From: Desulfobacterales bacterium HSG17 | GTDB taxonomy: Bacteria; Desulfobacterota; Desulfobacteria; Desulfobacterales; Desulfococcaceae | Direction: 5' to 3' | Length of the DNA stretch: 36,615 nt | Assembly (NCBI GenBank): GCA_030377945.1 | Contig: JAUCGD010000015.1 | Location: 1 to 36,615 of the forward strand | Position numbers and translations under genes: made by a program | In this document: one piece after another, positions 14,957 through 23,669 of the stretch | Numbering within the stretch: the stretch's first letter is position 1 | Layout of the letters: the number at the start of each line of letters is the position of its first letter | The notes under the pieces: model-generated | Told to the model about the DNA's origin: nothing | What the model saw: the letters and a program-made list of their open reading frames with translations, nothing else | Database searches by the model: none

Positions 14957-15355
14957 ATGGAACAAAAAGAAATCATTGCCGAATTTGAGAAAAAAATGAA
15001 AGAACAATACAAAGATGCAGTAACAACAGAGTCTGGGCTCATGTATGTTCTAAAGGAAAAAGGAACAGGTGAAAATCCTGCAAAAGGCGCTAATGTAAAA
15101 GTTCACTATACAGGTAAGTTCCTTGATGGTAAAGTTTTTGATTCTTCTGTAGAACGGGGCAATCCCATAGAGTTCAGTGTGGGAGTAGGGCAGGTCATTA
15201 AAGGCTGGGATGAAATTATCGTAACCATGAAAAAAGGTGAAAAAAGAGTATTATTGATCCCATACTGGTTAGCTTATGGAGAACAGGGATATCCTGGTGC
15301 TATCCCGCCAAAATCAGATCTCATCTTTGATGTGGAACTTATCGATTTTAAATAG
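14957..15355 (+). CDS. FKBP-type peptidyl-prolyl isomerase
   Basis: 132 residues. A short helical N-terminal extension ([20 protein letters not shown]) precedes an FKBP domain: [60 protein letters not shown] and a [10 protein letters not shown] end. The active-site residues of the FKBP fold (Y in VHYTG, F and D in KVFDSS, the VI-W of VIKGW) are present. There is no signal peptide, in contrast to its cyclophilin neighbour, so it is likely cytoplasmic unless the pair is processed otherwise. Ribosome binding site AAAGGA, 10 bases before the ATG. Confidence 0.9.
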   Translation: MEQKEIIAEFEKKMKEQYKDAVTTESGLMYVLKEKGTGENPAKGANVKVHYTGKFLDGKVFDSSVERGNPIEFSVGVGQVIKGWDEIIVTMKKGEKRVLLIPYWLAYGEQGYPGAIPPKSDLIFDVELIDFK

Positions 15356-15439
15356 TAACGAGTTGTGAAATATGAGTGGTGAGCAATAAGATCTAAATTG
15401 CCGTATATGCCGTTTCAACTCATGTCTCAGGTCTCAAAT

Positions 15440-16141
15440 TTATAAGAGAGGCATATGGCGCATATCTTTCATTATTTGCGCCTGCCTTTTTTTAAGATAT
15501 TTCGTGGGATGTTTTATAGACCAGATATGCGGGTTTGGTAAAATTGCAGTCATCATGGCAGCCTGGGCCTGTGTCAGGTGTTGAGCACTTTTTGAATAAT
15601 ATTTTTGGCATGCAGCTTCAGCCCCTGTGACATTTGTTCCCCAGTCAACAGTATTTAAATACATTTCAAGAATTCTGTGTTTGTCCCAAAACAATTCAAT
15701 TAAAACAGTATAATAGATTTCTGCGATTTTTCTAATCACACTTTTACTGGATAATAAAAATACGCTTCGCGCAGTCTGCATGCTGATGGTGCTCGCTCCC
15801 CTTAATGTATGTTTTTTAATTAAAGTTTTTAGAGCATTGTTTATCTCATTATAATCAAATCCATTGTGGGATAAAAAACGTTGATCTTCAGCAGCAATGA
15901 CTGCTTTTTGCAAATGCGGTGATATATTCTCAAGTTCTTGGAAAATATATTCTGGACGTCGTTCCGGTTCGTTGTTAATAACAGATTCAGCCCACTCCCA
16001 TGCCACATTAGGAGTAAATGGTGGATTGATAAATTTTAGTGCCAGAACCTGGGCAATGGTAAAGCATAACAAAAAAAACAGAAGTTTTAATATAGTTTTC
16101 CAGATCCAGGAGATTACTTTTTGTTTTTTAGTTCTCTTCAT
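15440..16141 (-). CDS. mtgA: Monofunctional peptidoglycan transglycosylase MtgA
   Basis: 233 residues. One N-terminal transmembrane helix (about 13-31, TILKLLFFLLCFTIAQVLAL) anchors the glycosyltransferase family 51 domain in the periplasm. The conserved motifs are present in order: AAEDQRFLSHNGFD with the catalytic Glu, RGASTISMQTARSVFL, KIAEIYYTVLIELFWDKHRI, MYLNTVDWG and AEAACQKYY. No transpeptidase domain follows, so it is the monofunctional type that polymerises lipid II. The start is the ATG at 16141, without a strong ribosome binding site. Confidence 0.93.
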   Translation of the reverse strand: MKRTKKQKVISWIWKTILKLLFFLLCFTIAQVLALKFINPPFTPNVAWEWAESVINNEPERRPEYIFQELENISPHLQKAVIAAEDQRFLSHNGFDYNEINNALKTLIKKHTLRGASTISMQTARSVFLLSSKSVIRKIAEIYYTVLIELFWDKHRILEMYLNTVDWGTNVTGAEAACQKYYSKSAQHLTQAQAAMMTAILPNPHIWSIKHPTKYLKKRQAQIMKDMRHMPLL

Positions 16142-16242
16142 AGTGTTTTTGGAATTCTATTGGTAATGTAATATATTGTCAAATTTAGAAAAAATGATCC
16201 AAAATAAAATCATGGGAAATTAAATCATAGAAAATCAAATTA

Positions 16243-16271
16243 TTGCTAAACATATCTCATTGTGCTATTTA
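16243..16271 (+). promoter_or_regulatory. Promoter for tRNA-Arg
   Basis: -35 TTGCTA (16243-16248) and -10 TATTTA (16266-16271) with 17-base spacing, 21 bases before the tRNA. Confidence 0.45.
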
Positions 16272-16292
16272 AAAAACAATTAATACACCTGT

Positions 16293-16369
<77 letters not shown>

Positions 16370-16378
16370 CTAATATCA

Positions 16379-16413
16379 AGGGTTTTTAGCTTTTAGTTGA
16401 AAACCTTTTTTGT
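16379..16413 (+). terminator. Probable terminator after tRNA-Arg
   Basis: Imperfect stem of AAGGGTTTTTAGC against GTTGAAAACCTT, running into TTTTTTG. Ten bases after the tRNA. Confidence 0.55.
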
Positions 16414-16498
16414 TTCTGTGAGTGAATCTGTGTCTGGTTCCTTTCAGGGTGAAGTCGTACCGCCACAATGAGTTGGTAATTTTTTAAGGAAAGCTTTT

Positions 16499-17560
16499 AT
16501 GAAAAAATATAAATCTGATGCTAAAACAATTCTGAATCACTTGGGAGAATTGTCAAATTTTTTAACTGAACTTGATGTCAATGCGAGTAAAGAGGAGAGT
16601 TTTGATTTTCCATTGGAAATTATCCGTAAAACCATGTTATTTGATGTAAGCGTGTTATATAAAATTTCCAATGTTGTTGAAAACAGGTTGATTTTAGAAG
16701 TTGTTAAAAAACTTGACCCAAAAAAAAATCGATTTGATTTAATAGAGGGTAGAAAATTAAGCCTTTTTTTAGACAACCGGGATAAAAGATATTCCAATGA
16801 AGTTTCAGCATTTTTAAGCAAAAAAATTTCATGTGTTAATATACCTGGTATAGGATGTGATATCATGGGGTATGTTTATATGCCTGATAGCTTTGGAGGA
16901 GACTATCTTTTTGGAGGAGATTTCTTGGGACACGAATCTTCTATTAAAGATTATGAAACTGCCAGTGTTGAAATTATGTGTAATTTTTTAAGTGCTATCT
17001 TGTTGAAAACTCAATTTAAACACCAGGCTGAATATGACAATCTTACTGGACTTTTCAATAGTGGCAAAATTAAACAAAAAGTTGAAAACATATTAAAACG
17101 ATTTAAACGAAAGCCTGCCTCAGCAAGATGTATAGCCATGGGTGATATTGATTTTTTTAAACAGGTCAATGATAATTATGGACATATTCAAGGCGATCTG
17201 GTCCTAAAAAAGGTTGGTGATATTTTTTCAAATACCATGCGGAGTGGTTTTGATATTGTTGGACGATATGGCGGTGAAGAGTTCTTATTGCTCCTTGATG
17301 AAACCAGTGATGCCGGTGCTTTTCAGATTATTGAAAGAGTTCGTAAAATTATAAAAGAGACAAAGTTTGAACAGGTAGATAAAACAGGAAAAATTTTAGC
17401 TGATAAATTTTTAACTATTACTATGTCTTTTGGGATATCTCAGTTAAACAAAAGCTCTGATATAAAAACAGCAACTGACTGGATCAGTCAGGCAGATTAT
17501 GCCCTGTATGAATCCAAACAAAATGGAAGAGACAGAACAATTGTATTTAAAGGGCAATAA
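16499..17560 (+). CDS. Diguanylate cyclase (GGDEF protein)
   Basis: 353 residues, with no transmembrane segment. Residues about 1-170 form an N-terminal, probably GAF-like sensor region. The GGDEF domain starts near 180 (YDNLTGLFNSGKI) and has MGDIDFFKQVNDNYGHIQGD and the catalytic signature GRYGGEEF (GGEEF at 258-262), an active variant, so the enzyme should make c-di-GMP. The product inhibition site is weak: the usual RxxD five residues before GGEEF is replaced by SGFD, with an Arg one position off. The GEMM riboswitch at 1186 is a possible reader of this second messenger if its ligand is c-di-GMP. Ribosome binding site AAGGAAAG, 7 bases before the ATG. Confidence 0.9.
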   Translation: MKKYKSDAKTILNHLGELSNFLTELDVNASKEESFDFPLEIIRKTMLFDVSVLYKISNVVENRLILEVVKKLDPKKNRFDLIEGRKLSLFLDNRDKRYSNEVSAFLSKKISCVNIPGIGCDIMGYVYMPDSFGGDYLFGGDFLGHESSIKDYETASVEIMCNFLSAILLKTQFKHQAEYDNLTGLFNSGKIKQKVENILKRFKRKPASARCIAMGDIDFFKQVNDNYGHIQGDLVLKKVGDIFSNTMRSGFDIVGRYGGEEFLLLLDETSDAGAFQIIERVRKIIKETKFEQVDKTGKILADKFLTITMSFGISQLNKSSDIKTATDWISQADYALYESKQNGRDRTIVFKGQ

Positions 17561-17580
17561 ACAGTACAGTTTACGAACAA

Positions 17581-18615
17581 TCAAAAAGGTATAATGTTTT
17601 TATAAATAAAAAATAAATAAAGACTGATTAAGATTATTCCGGCAAATCGTGGTAGTTTTCCTGAAAAAAGCATGAAGAAAAAATGTCCGAGTGATGCTCC
17701 AATAATAATAAAAATAGCAATCGTAAACGATGACGGAACTATTATGGGTGAAAATATGGCAAAAACTCCAATGCAAAGAGGAATGCAGATATGACAATCT
17801 CCTACCTGGGAAGAATAGGCAATCTCAGGTCGTTTTACCGCCGAGTAGTATATGGCTAAAAATGCATTGGGAACAACCATTAGGATTCCGCTTAAAAACC
17901 CAAGGTTAGCTTTGGAGAAAAACCCATGACTGCGCGATGAGATCAATTGAACAAGATTTTCAATACTAAAAAATATTGCCCATGCGCAAAAACCGATTAT
18001 TATCAAGTCAAGAAAAACTCTTTTTTTGATTGTCTTTGATTTTCTAGTATTGTTTTTAAGTACATCAAACACATGGTATAATTGCCAGAAAAAAAAGATC
18101 CCTACTAAAATCATTCCATCGGTAGCACTGATTGTTCCATCTTTTGACACAAGGAATACTGATATACTGAAAAAAATCAAAGCAAGGATGCTTAAAAGAA
18201 GTGAAAGACGATTAATTTTTTTATCATGACTATGTTGTTTTTTATCACTAAAGAGGTTCAATCCCCAAAGTATGGAAGGGATTGCAAGGATAATTGTAAG
18301 GTTTGTCACATTATTTACCAGGCAGTTTTCAATCACTGTACTACCGTTTGAACCGGTTTTGGCGACCAGATATGCAAAACACAGGTTGGGGAATCCGCTG
18401 AAATATGGCATTATTAGAGTACCTATAAGGGTACCTTCAAATCCATTTTTTTCAACAGCATTGAGCCTTGTAATCATTAAAAAAGAACAAATAATAAAAC
18501 AGAGCAAAAGCTGCCACCATCCGGGTGTTAAAAAAAGGGTGATGTAGTCTTCAAGATTCACAAAATTTTGAATCTTTTCAAGGAGCAATGTTGTCTGTTC
18601 TGTTAAAGTACTCAT
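17581..18615 (-). CDS. Membrane protein resembling sodium/calcium exchangers
   Basis: 344 residues with about ten hydrophobic helices and short polar loops. An IMPYFSGFPNLCFAYLVAKT segment followed by GSNGSTVIENCLVNNVTNLT resembles the alpha-repeat of the CaCA superfamily, and a second possible repeat runs from LSGILMVVPNAFLAI to QVGDCHICIPLCIGVFAIF. The canonical acidic residues of Ca-binding repeats are only partly matched (an Asn/Glu-rich set instead), so the ion is uncertain. Cytoplasmic loop around residue 124 is His/Lys-rich (DKKQHSHDKK). It converges with the GGDEF gene. Moderate confidence in the family, low in the substrate. Confidence 0.6.
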   Translation of the reverse strand: MSTLTEQTTLLLEKIQNFVNLEDYITLFLTPGWWQLLLCFIICSFLMITRLNAVEKNGFEGTLIGTLIMPYFSGFPNLCFAYLVAKTGSNGSTVIENCLVNNVTNLTIILAIPSILWGLNLFSDKKQHSHDKKINRLSLLLSILALIFFSISVFLVSKDGTISATDGMILVGIFFFWQLYHVFDVLKNNTRKSKTIKKRVFLDLIIIGFCAWAIFFSIENLVQLISSRSHGFFSKANLGFLSGILMVVPNAFLAIYYSAVKRPEIAYSSQVGDCHICIPLCIGVFAIFSPIIVPSSFTIAIFIIIGASLGHFFFMLFSGKLPRFAGIILISLYLFFIYKNIIPF

Positions 18616-18814
18616 TTGATAATTCCAAAAGTTAATTTTAAAATTGTGAATAAATATTAAATATTTCTGTGTTTATCAAGAATTTATAATACTTTGGTTT
18701 TTATGATGCATATAAAAAAATGCCCAGAGAGAACTTATAAATATGAAAGCTTAATAAAAACCAATCACACACATCTATTTTTGACTTTTATTATTTTTCC
18801 TGTATTCTATATTT

Positions 18815-18961
18815 ATGGATTTGATAATTAACGATATAAGACAAGCTTTTGAAGACATCAGCATAGCAACCGGCGCAACCATTGAAGAGGTTAGAAACGA
18901 ATTCTTCCAACATATTGATAATCTCGAAGTGTTTGACTCTTTCTTTGATATTCCAGTTTAA
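18815..18961 (+). CDS. Small hypothetical protein, 48 residues
   Basis: Reads MDLIINDIRQAFEDISIATG, then ATIEEVRNEFFQHIDNLEVF and DSFFDIPV. Acidic and helical. A good promoter precedes it: -35 TTGACT (18781-18786), 16 bases, -10 TATTCT (18803-18808). The -10 again ends just 6 bases before the ATG, with no Shine-Dalgarno sequence. A hairpin with 8-bp arms GGGAACAA (18990-18997) and TTGTTCCC (19013-19020) follows the stop. Not recognised; the compact unit of promoter, ORF and hairpin makes it more likely real than chance. Confidence 0.45.
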   Translation: MDLIINDIRQAFEDISIATGATIEEVRNEFFQHIDNLEVFDSFFDIPV

Positions 18962-18989
18962 GATATTTCAGAAACGTCAAAAACAATAC

Positions 18990-19020
18990 GGGAACAAATA
19001 GTTGTCAATGCATTGTTCCC
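18990..19020 (+). terminator. Hairpin downstream of the 48-residue ORF
   Basis: Perfect 8-bp arms GGGAACAA and TTGTTCCC with a 15-base loop. It is followed by CTCTTAAATC rather than a T-run, so termination is possible but not certain. Confidence 0.4.
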
Positions 19021-19107
19021 CTCTTAAATCATAAAAAATAGTGTTAAATATTTAAAGGAATTGAATAGTGGCATAGTCTCTTTAACAAACAATATCATGG
19101 ACTAAAA

Positions 19108-19587
19108 ATGAAAATTATTGAAGCAGATATTGAAGATGCTCAAAAGATTTTAGAACTTCAAAAGCTGGCATATAAGCAGGAAGCAGAAATTTACCAGGAC
19201 TTTAATATTCCACCATTGCTCCAGACCCTTGAAGAGATAAAAAAAGAAATTGGGCAGCAAATTTTTCTGAAAACTATTGATGGAAATAAGATAATAATAG
19301 GGTCTGTGAGAGCATATTCTGATAATGATTCCTGTTTCATTGGCCGTTTAATTGTTCATCCGAAATGGCAGCGTCAAGGTATTGGAACTAAGCTCATGCA
19401 TAATATTGAAGCCTGTTTTCCTAATATACAAAGATGTGAGCTTTTCACTGGAACAAAGAGCACTCAAAATATCAAGTTATACAAAAGGTTGGGTTACAAA
19501 CCATTCAAAGAACTGGTAGTCAATAAATCTCTTTCATTGGTCTATATGGAAAAGATCTCAAAAATAACAAATGGAGTTAAAAAATAA
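19108..19587 (+). CDS. GNAT-family N-acetyltransferase
   Basis: 159 residues. The acetyl-CoA pyrophosphate loop is clear: LIVHPKWQRQGIGTKLMHNI, matching the Q/RxxGxG/A motif. The beta5 strand CELFTGTKSTQNIKLYKRLG and a YKPF motif follow. It transfers acetyl from acetyl-CoA to an amine; the substrate is not predictable. No ribosome binding site of note precedes the ATG. The next gene, also a GNAT, starts one base after its stop, so the two are co-translated. Confidence 0.8.
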   Translation: MKIIEADIEDAQKILELQKLAYKQEAEIYQDFNIPPLLQTLEEIKKEIGQQIFLKTIDGNKIIIGSVRAYSDNDSCFIGRLIVHPKWQRQGIGTKLMHNIEACFPNIQRCELFTGTKSTQNIKLYKRLGYKPFKELVVNKSLSLVYMEKISKITNGVKK

Positions 19588-19588
19588 A

Positions 19589-20074
19589 ATGAATGTAGAA
19601 GTCATCAAAGCAAACTATCTGGACCGCAAGCACGCAAAAGAAATAAAGGAACTGTTAAATATTTATGCATCTGATCCAATGGGTCTGGGTAAACCATTAG
19701 ATAAATCAGTAAAAGAGAATATTGATAAAGAATTATCCAAGCTGCCATATGCGTTTAGTCTTATAGCATATGTTAAAGGAGAACCTGCAGGATTGGCTAA
19801 TTGTTTTGAATCATTTTCTACATTTGCATGTAAACCGCTTATTAATATTCATGATTTCGTTGTCTTAGAACAATACAGAGGAAATGGTGTCAGCCAGATA
19901 ATACTGAATAAGGTTGAAGAAATAGCAATATCCAAAGGGTGTTGTAAGATAACCTTGGAGATCCTGAGCAATAATGAAGCAGCAAAAGCATCATATAACA
20001 AATTTGGATTTATCAGCTACGAGTTAGATCCAAAGGCAGGCGTTGCTTTATTTTGGCAAAAAAAAATAAAATAA
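19589..20074 (+). CDS. GNAT-family N-acetyltransferase
   Basis: 161 residues from the ATG at 19589, one base after the stop of the preceding GNAT gene and 12 bases after a GGAG. A longer frame from 19571 would overlap the upstream gene and has no ribosome binding site. Acetyl-CoA site: VVLEQYRGNGVSQIILNKVE. Then KITLEILSNNEAAKASYNKF with the GFISYEL end. It is only distantly similar to its neighbour, so the pair is not a recent tandem duplication. Substrate unknown. Confidence 0.8.
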   Translation: MNVEVIKANYLDRKHAKEIKELLNIYASDPMGLGKPLDKSVKENIDKELSKLPYAFSLIAYVKGEPAGLANCFESFSTFACKPLINIHDFVVLEQYRGNGVSQIILNKVEEIAISKGCCKITLEILSNNEAAKASYNKFGFISYELDPKAGVALFWQKKIK

Positions 20075-20107
20075 GAAAATATAAAATTTTTAAACATTGG
20101 AGACAAT

Positions 20108-20746
20108 ATGACTCAAATTCTTGGGATATCATCAAGTCCTGTTAAAAATGGAAACACAGAAAATTTGCTTGATCATATGATGAAGGCAGCAAGGGACAAT
20201 GGTTGTGATACAAAATCAGTTAAGTTATCAGGTATGGAAATTAAAGAGTGTATTCATTGCAATGCTTGTATCAGCAAACAAAAAGAACATAAATACTGTA
20301 TGCTGCAAGATGATGCTCAAACTGTATTTGAAATGGCAGAGGATGCTGATATTCTTTTGTTTGTAAGCCCTGTTTATCATATGCGTACAAATGCCAGAAT
20401 GGCTGCTCTTCTGGACAGAATGAGGGTTTTTATTTTTGGCAATATATCAAGCGGAAAACTAAAAAACAAAGTAGGCATAAGTGCAGCAGTTGCATGGAAA
20501 AGGCATGGAGGATTTGAAACCACGCATCTTTCCCATATGTATGCATTTTTTAATTTTGATATGATTCCTGTTGGCTGCCATCATTCAATCAGTCCTTTAG
20601 GTGCTTCTGTTGTATCCAGCAAAAATGGTCATGGTATTTTTGAAAAAGATATAAAACTTGGCATCTTTGAAGATGAAGCAGGTCTTAAATCTGGTGAAAT
20701 GATCATTGAAAGAGCTGTTGAGGTTTCTAACAAATTAAAAAATTAA
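20108..20746 (+). CDS. Flavodoxin-fold NAD(P)H-dependent oxidoreductase
   Basis: 212 residues. The N-terminal FMN phosphate loop is GISSSPVKNGNTENLL. A cysteine pair ECIHCNACISK then C in HKYCMLQDDA form the pattern of iron-sulfur flavoproteins (CxxCxxC-like), and SPVYHMRTNARMAALLDRM is the FMN-binding strand and helix. It likely reduces a small electron acceptor or quinone. Ribosome binding site TTGGAGA before the ATG. Follows the GNAT pair with 33 bases between. Confidence 0.8.
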   Translation: MTQILGISSSPVKNGNTENLLDHMMKAARDNGCDTKSVKLSGMEIKECIHCNACISKQKEHKYCMLQDDAQTVFEMAEDADILLFVSPVYHMRTNARMAALLDRMRVFIFGNISSGKLKNKVGISAAVAWKRHGGFETTHLSHMYAFFNFDMIPVGCHHSISPLGASVVSSKNGHGIFEKDIKLGIFEDEAGLKSGEMIIERAVEVSNKLKN

Positions 20747-20776
20747 TTATTTTTTATAAATAAGCAAATTTAAATC

Positions 20777-21343
20777 ATGAGTATAATTATCGTCTCAGAT
20801 ATTTTTGGAAAAACTCCTGCATTAGATAAATTATGTCATGCAATAGCACCAGATATAAAAATTATAGATCCATATTCTGGTAAATTTATGGATTTTCAAA
20901 ATGAGCATATGGCATATGAATACTTTATGAAACAAGTTGGATTAAATGATTATTGCCAGGTTATAAAATCTGTTTTGAACAAAAAATTATCCCCTGTAAT
21001 TTTGATTGGCTTTAGTGTTGGAGGCTCTGCTATATGGAAAATATTTGAGTCATTAAACAGAAAACAAGTAAAACATATGTTTTGTTTTTACAGCTCTCAA
21101 ATCAGACACTCCCAGAAAATTAATCCGAGTTGCAAGGTTGATTTTGTAATGCCAGCTTATGAACCAGATTTTTCTATTGAAGAACTGTCTGAACAATTAT
21201 TAACAAAAGAGAATGTGACGATTCATAATACTTCATATCTGCATGGTTTTATGAATAAATTTTCAGAGAACTTTAACCAGAGTGGCTACAATAAATATGT
21301 TGATTGGCTTCAAAAAATGTTAGATAAGCAAATAAAAACCTAA
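20777..21343 (+). CDS. Dienelactone hydrolase-like alpha/beta hydrolase
   Basis: 188 residues. A nucleophile elbow GFSVGGS is at about residues 76-82 (Ser at 79), preceded by the strand SPVILI. A late His lies in TSYLHGFMNKF and a possible acid in VMPAYEPDF, completing a Ser-Asp/Glu-His triad of the dienelactone-hydrolase type. No signal peptide. The start lacks a Shine-Dalgarno sequence. Substrate unknown. Confidence 0.6.
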   Translation: MSIIIVSDIFGKTPALDKLCHAIAPDIKIIDPYSGKFMDFQNEHMAYEYFMKQVGLNDYCQVIKSVLNKKLSPVILIGFSVGGSAIWKIFESLNRKQVKHMFCFYSSQIRHSQKINPSCKVDFVMPAYEPDFSIEELSEQLLTKENVTIHNTSYLHGFMNKFSENFNQSGYNKYVDWLQKMLDKQIKT

Positions 21344-21365
21344 ATATTATACAGGCAGGAAATCA

Positions 21366-21440
21366 ATGGCATTAAGTGAATTTGAAATTAAAAGAATCGA
21401 GAAATTAGTTGGCAATTTGAGCTATTTTATTAATAATTGA
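21366..21440 (+). pseudogene. DUF3024 gene stub
   Basis: MALSEFEIKRIEKLVGNLSY ending four residues later matches the beginning of DUF3024 proteins (usual form MALSEFExKRxEKIV...), which are normally about 100 residues or more. It keeps a ribosome binding site (AGGCAGGAAAT) but is cut after 24 codons. The junction runs into a fragment from the opposite strand. Confidence 0.5.
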
Positions 21441-21587
21441 TATTGTTTCAGAAGGACAAACGTTTACGCATAGCCCGCATCCATTACATATCTTCGAGTC
21501 AATTTTAATATTTATTTTTCTTTCAAGTATTATTATATACCTTTGCTTTATATCGAATTGATTTCTTATATTTGTATAATTTTACGT
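21405..21587 (-). pseudogene. Ferredoxin-type 4Fe-4S fragment
   Basis: On the minus strand a frame without any usual start codon reads ILERKINIKIDSKICNGCGL, then CVNVCPSETISIINK, then a stop at 21405-21407. The cysteines CNGCGLCVNVCP (plus 21456-21488) form one complete [4Fe-4S] motif. It resembles the start of a ferredoxin or a ferredoxin-fused nitroreductase that has lost the rest, and it overlaps the DUF3024 stub on the other strand. Confidence 0.45.
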
Positions 21588-22225
21588 TTTCTTCCTATAT
21601 AATAAAAGCCATTTGATTGGTGCCCATTCATTGTTGTAAAAATTACAGATTCAAAAACAATTTTTTCAAAATCGCGCATCAGTTCATCTATTCTCATCTT
21701 AGTATAATGTCGAAGGACTACGCCCTCTGATAGTTCAAATGCTCCGTATTTATTATATTTACTCTCATACCGTTGATAACGATCTATATTCCGTTGGTCG
21801 CTGTTAATCAAAAAATCATTTATATATAAAATACCTTCATCTTTCAGCACTCTTTGTATTTCATCTATCAATTTTTCTTGTTCACTATTGCTAATGATAC
21901 AGGTTAATACTGCCAACAAAATTACAGCATCAAATGAATTATTCTCAAATGGAAATTTTAAGTTATCATATTTTTTTAAAGTTAATTTAGGATTCAGCTT
22001 AGTTCCCTTATCGATCATTTTTTTTGAAATATCTATGCCTGACAAATTAATAAATTTTGATAAATATAATTCTTGAAGAGTTCTCCCATATCCACAACCG
22101 ACATCAAGAATTCGAGCTTCTCTGGACACATTTTTTTTGAATAACTCTATTTGAAAAGGAGTTGTAAATTCTTTTTTTCCAGCTACACTATCCCAATATT
22201 CTTCATGTGTTAACAATTCGTTCAT
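21566..22225 (-). CDS. Class I SAM-dependent methyltransferase
   Basis: 219 residues. Motif I LDVGCGYGRTL (about 39-49), the acidic loop GIDIS, motif post-I FPFENNSFDAVILLAVLTCI and the C-terminal FYYIGRKRK strand define the Methyltransf_11/25 type. Substrate not predictable. A good ribosome binding site (GAAGGAT) precedes the ATG at 22225. It faces away from the upstream cluster and is followed by degraded genes, consistent with separate acquisition. Confidence 0.85.
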   Translation of the reverse strand: MNELLTHEEYWDSVAGKKEFTTPFQIELFKKNVSREARILDVGCGYGRTLQELYLSKFINLSGIDISKKMIDKGTKLNPKLTLKKYDNLKFPFENNSFDAVILLAVLTCIISNSEQEKLIDEIQRVLKDEGILYINDFLINSDQRNIDRYQRYESKYNKYGAFELSEGVVLRHYTKMRIDELMRDFEKIVFESVIFTTMNGHQSNGFYYIGRKRKIIQI

Positions 22226-22293
22226 TTTAATCCTTCATATGGTAAATTTGCTGAAGCATTACTAAAATCCATGCCTTTGTACATAAATTAATA

Positions 22294-22479
22294 TTATTGA
22301 TATTTTTTCATATCATATGTTTTAGCTATTTTGACTCGTTCATCATATGACAGTGATGTTATATATTTTCTCCAACCAGGGCACCATCCTGCATGCCATC
22401 TCCAGATTCTTCCTAAAAAGGACTTTGGATTGTTATTATATTTTGCTCTAAAACTGCAGTTACTACAATTGTGTGCCAT
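22294..22479 (-). CDS. Small conserved Cys/Trp-rich protein
   Basis: 61 residues: MAHNCSNCSFRAKYNNNPKS, then FLGRIWRWHAGWCPGWRKYI and the tail. Cysteines at C5, C8 and C33 with a WRWHAGWCPGW core suggest metal binding, possibly a single Zn or Fe-S site. I recall very similar short proteins in many anaerobes, without a known function. A good ribosome binding site (AAAGGAAAG) precedes the ATG at 22479. The strong sequence character and start site make it a real gene. Confidence 0.7.
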   Translation of the reverse strand: MAHNCSNCSFRAKYNNNPKSFLGRIWRWHAGWCPGWRKYITSLSYDERVKIAKTYDMKKYQ

Positions 22480-22569
22480 TGGTTTCTTTCCTTTATCAGG
22501 CAGATTTTTTATTAATAATTTAAAAATACTTTATTTTTTGTGTTATTTTTTATTATTATCAAATTTGAA

Positions 22570-23253
22570 ATGAAAATAATCAATGAAAAAATATCAGGAG
22601 ATTATCATATTCATTCTTCGACACTTTCAGATGGAATGAATTCAATAGATGAAATTGTAATTCAGGCAGGGAAACTACAATATAAAGAGATTGCTATAAC
22701 TGATCACAATCAAGAATATCTGAAACGTTATGGTTTCAAAGCTAATACCCATTATAGTATAATCTCTTCTGGAAGATGGAAAAATATCCATAATAGTGTT
22801 CATATTCTTTTTGGTGTAGAAGCAGATTTGTTAAATGAAAATGGTGATATATCTGATAAGATTCAAAATATTTCTACAGAATTCGTGATACTGTCTGCCC
22901 ATCAGAAAATATATTCAGGAAATGCTAAATTAATCAAAAAAGGATATTTAAGCGCCATTAGCCGACATGGAACTAAAATAAAATTATTAGGTCATTTATG
23001 TTCTAAACAGTTTTCTGATCATTTAAATACAGAAGATATCATTGAAATTGTGTCAGCAGCTAATGAAACAGGTATCCCATTAGAATTAAACTGTGCAAAT
23101 TTAGTGAACAACAAAACTTGTGAGAAAAATTTAAAAACAATGTTGTCATGCTGTGACTCCTTGTATGTTAATAGTGATTCCCATACTCTTTTTGAATTTA
23201 TCAACGTTAGAAACAAAGGTTTTGATTATCTAAAATCCAATAATTTTATATGA
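22570..23253 (+). CDS. PHP-domain phosphoesterase
   Basis: 227 residues from the ATG at 22570; ten more residues from 22540 are possible but hydrophobic and unlike the family start. Metal-binding motifs in order: DYHIHSS (HxH), AITDHNQ, FGVEADLL (Glu), LSAHQKIYSG, LLGHLCSK and a final SDSHTLFEF (DxH). This is the trinuclear-metal PHP fold of histidinol-phosphatase-like and nucleotide-hydrolysing enzymes. Substrate unknown. It is followed by fragments and small genes. Confidence 0.8.
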   Translation: MKIINEKISGDYHIHSSTLSDGMNSIDEIVIQAGKLQYKEIAITDHNQEYLKRYGFKANTHYSIISSGRWKNIHNSVHILFGVEADLLNENGDISDKIQNISTEFVILSAHQKIYSGNAKLIKKGYLSAISRHGTKIKLLGHLCSKQFSDHLNTEDIIEIVSAANETGIPLELNCANLVNNKTCEKNLKTMLSCCDSLYVNSDSHTLFEFINVRNKGFDYLKSNNFI

Positions 23254-23305
23254 GAGGAATGCATGTATCTATCTGAAGAGAAGCGATCTCAAATCAGAAA
23301 ATGTT

Positions 23306-23401
23306 TTGAAAAGCAACATTCCAAATATAGAAGAGATTAGTAAAGTTTCCCAGATTTTATTTGATGCAAGGGATGGAAGGGAAGTATTTACACCATTTTA
23401 G
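23306..23401 (+). pseudogene. Possible remnant ORF
   Basis: A short frame from a TTG (KSNIPNIEEISKVSQILFDA, then RDGREVFTPF, stop) lies directly before the 60-residue gene at 23421. Composition is protein-like but there is no ribosome binding site, and the frame continues upstream without a start codon, so it may be the end of a broken gene. A competing frame with an ATG at 23263 (MYLSEEKRSQ...) stops after 25 codons. Confidence 0.25.
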
Positions 23402-23420
23402 ATAAATTGGATTTATATTG

Positions 23421-23603
23421 ATGACTTATAATTTTGATCCAGATAAATGGTATGAAAACGAATTATTTTTAATGCAGGAAAAATTAAAAAGTAGTAAAAT
23501 AACACAAAGTGAATATGATGCAGCTGTGGAAATTCTTGATAAAAAACTTGAAGAAATGTGGAAACGATTGGATGGGAGTTATCAAATAAACAACGGGAAT
23601 TGA
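23421..23603 (+). CDS. Small conserved hypothetical protein, 60 residues
   Basis: From the ATG at 23421: MTYNFDPDKWYENELFLMQE, then KLKSSKITQSEYDAAVEILD and KKLEEMWKRLDGSYQI. A helical, charged miniprotein with a short-linker-type SEYDAAVEIL segment, reminiscent of small SHOCT-like or coiled-coil proteins of anaerobes. No strong ribosome binding site. It lies 66 bases before another hypothetical gene. Confidence 0.55.
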   Translation: MTYNFDPDKWYENELFLMQEKLKSSKITQSEYDAAVEILDKKLEEMWKRLDGSYQINNGN

Positions 23604-23669
23604 TAATGGGAGCAATAAGCCATTAAGTATGCCCTCTTCAAAAGCGAGTCAGAGAGAACAGGGAGAGAT

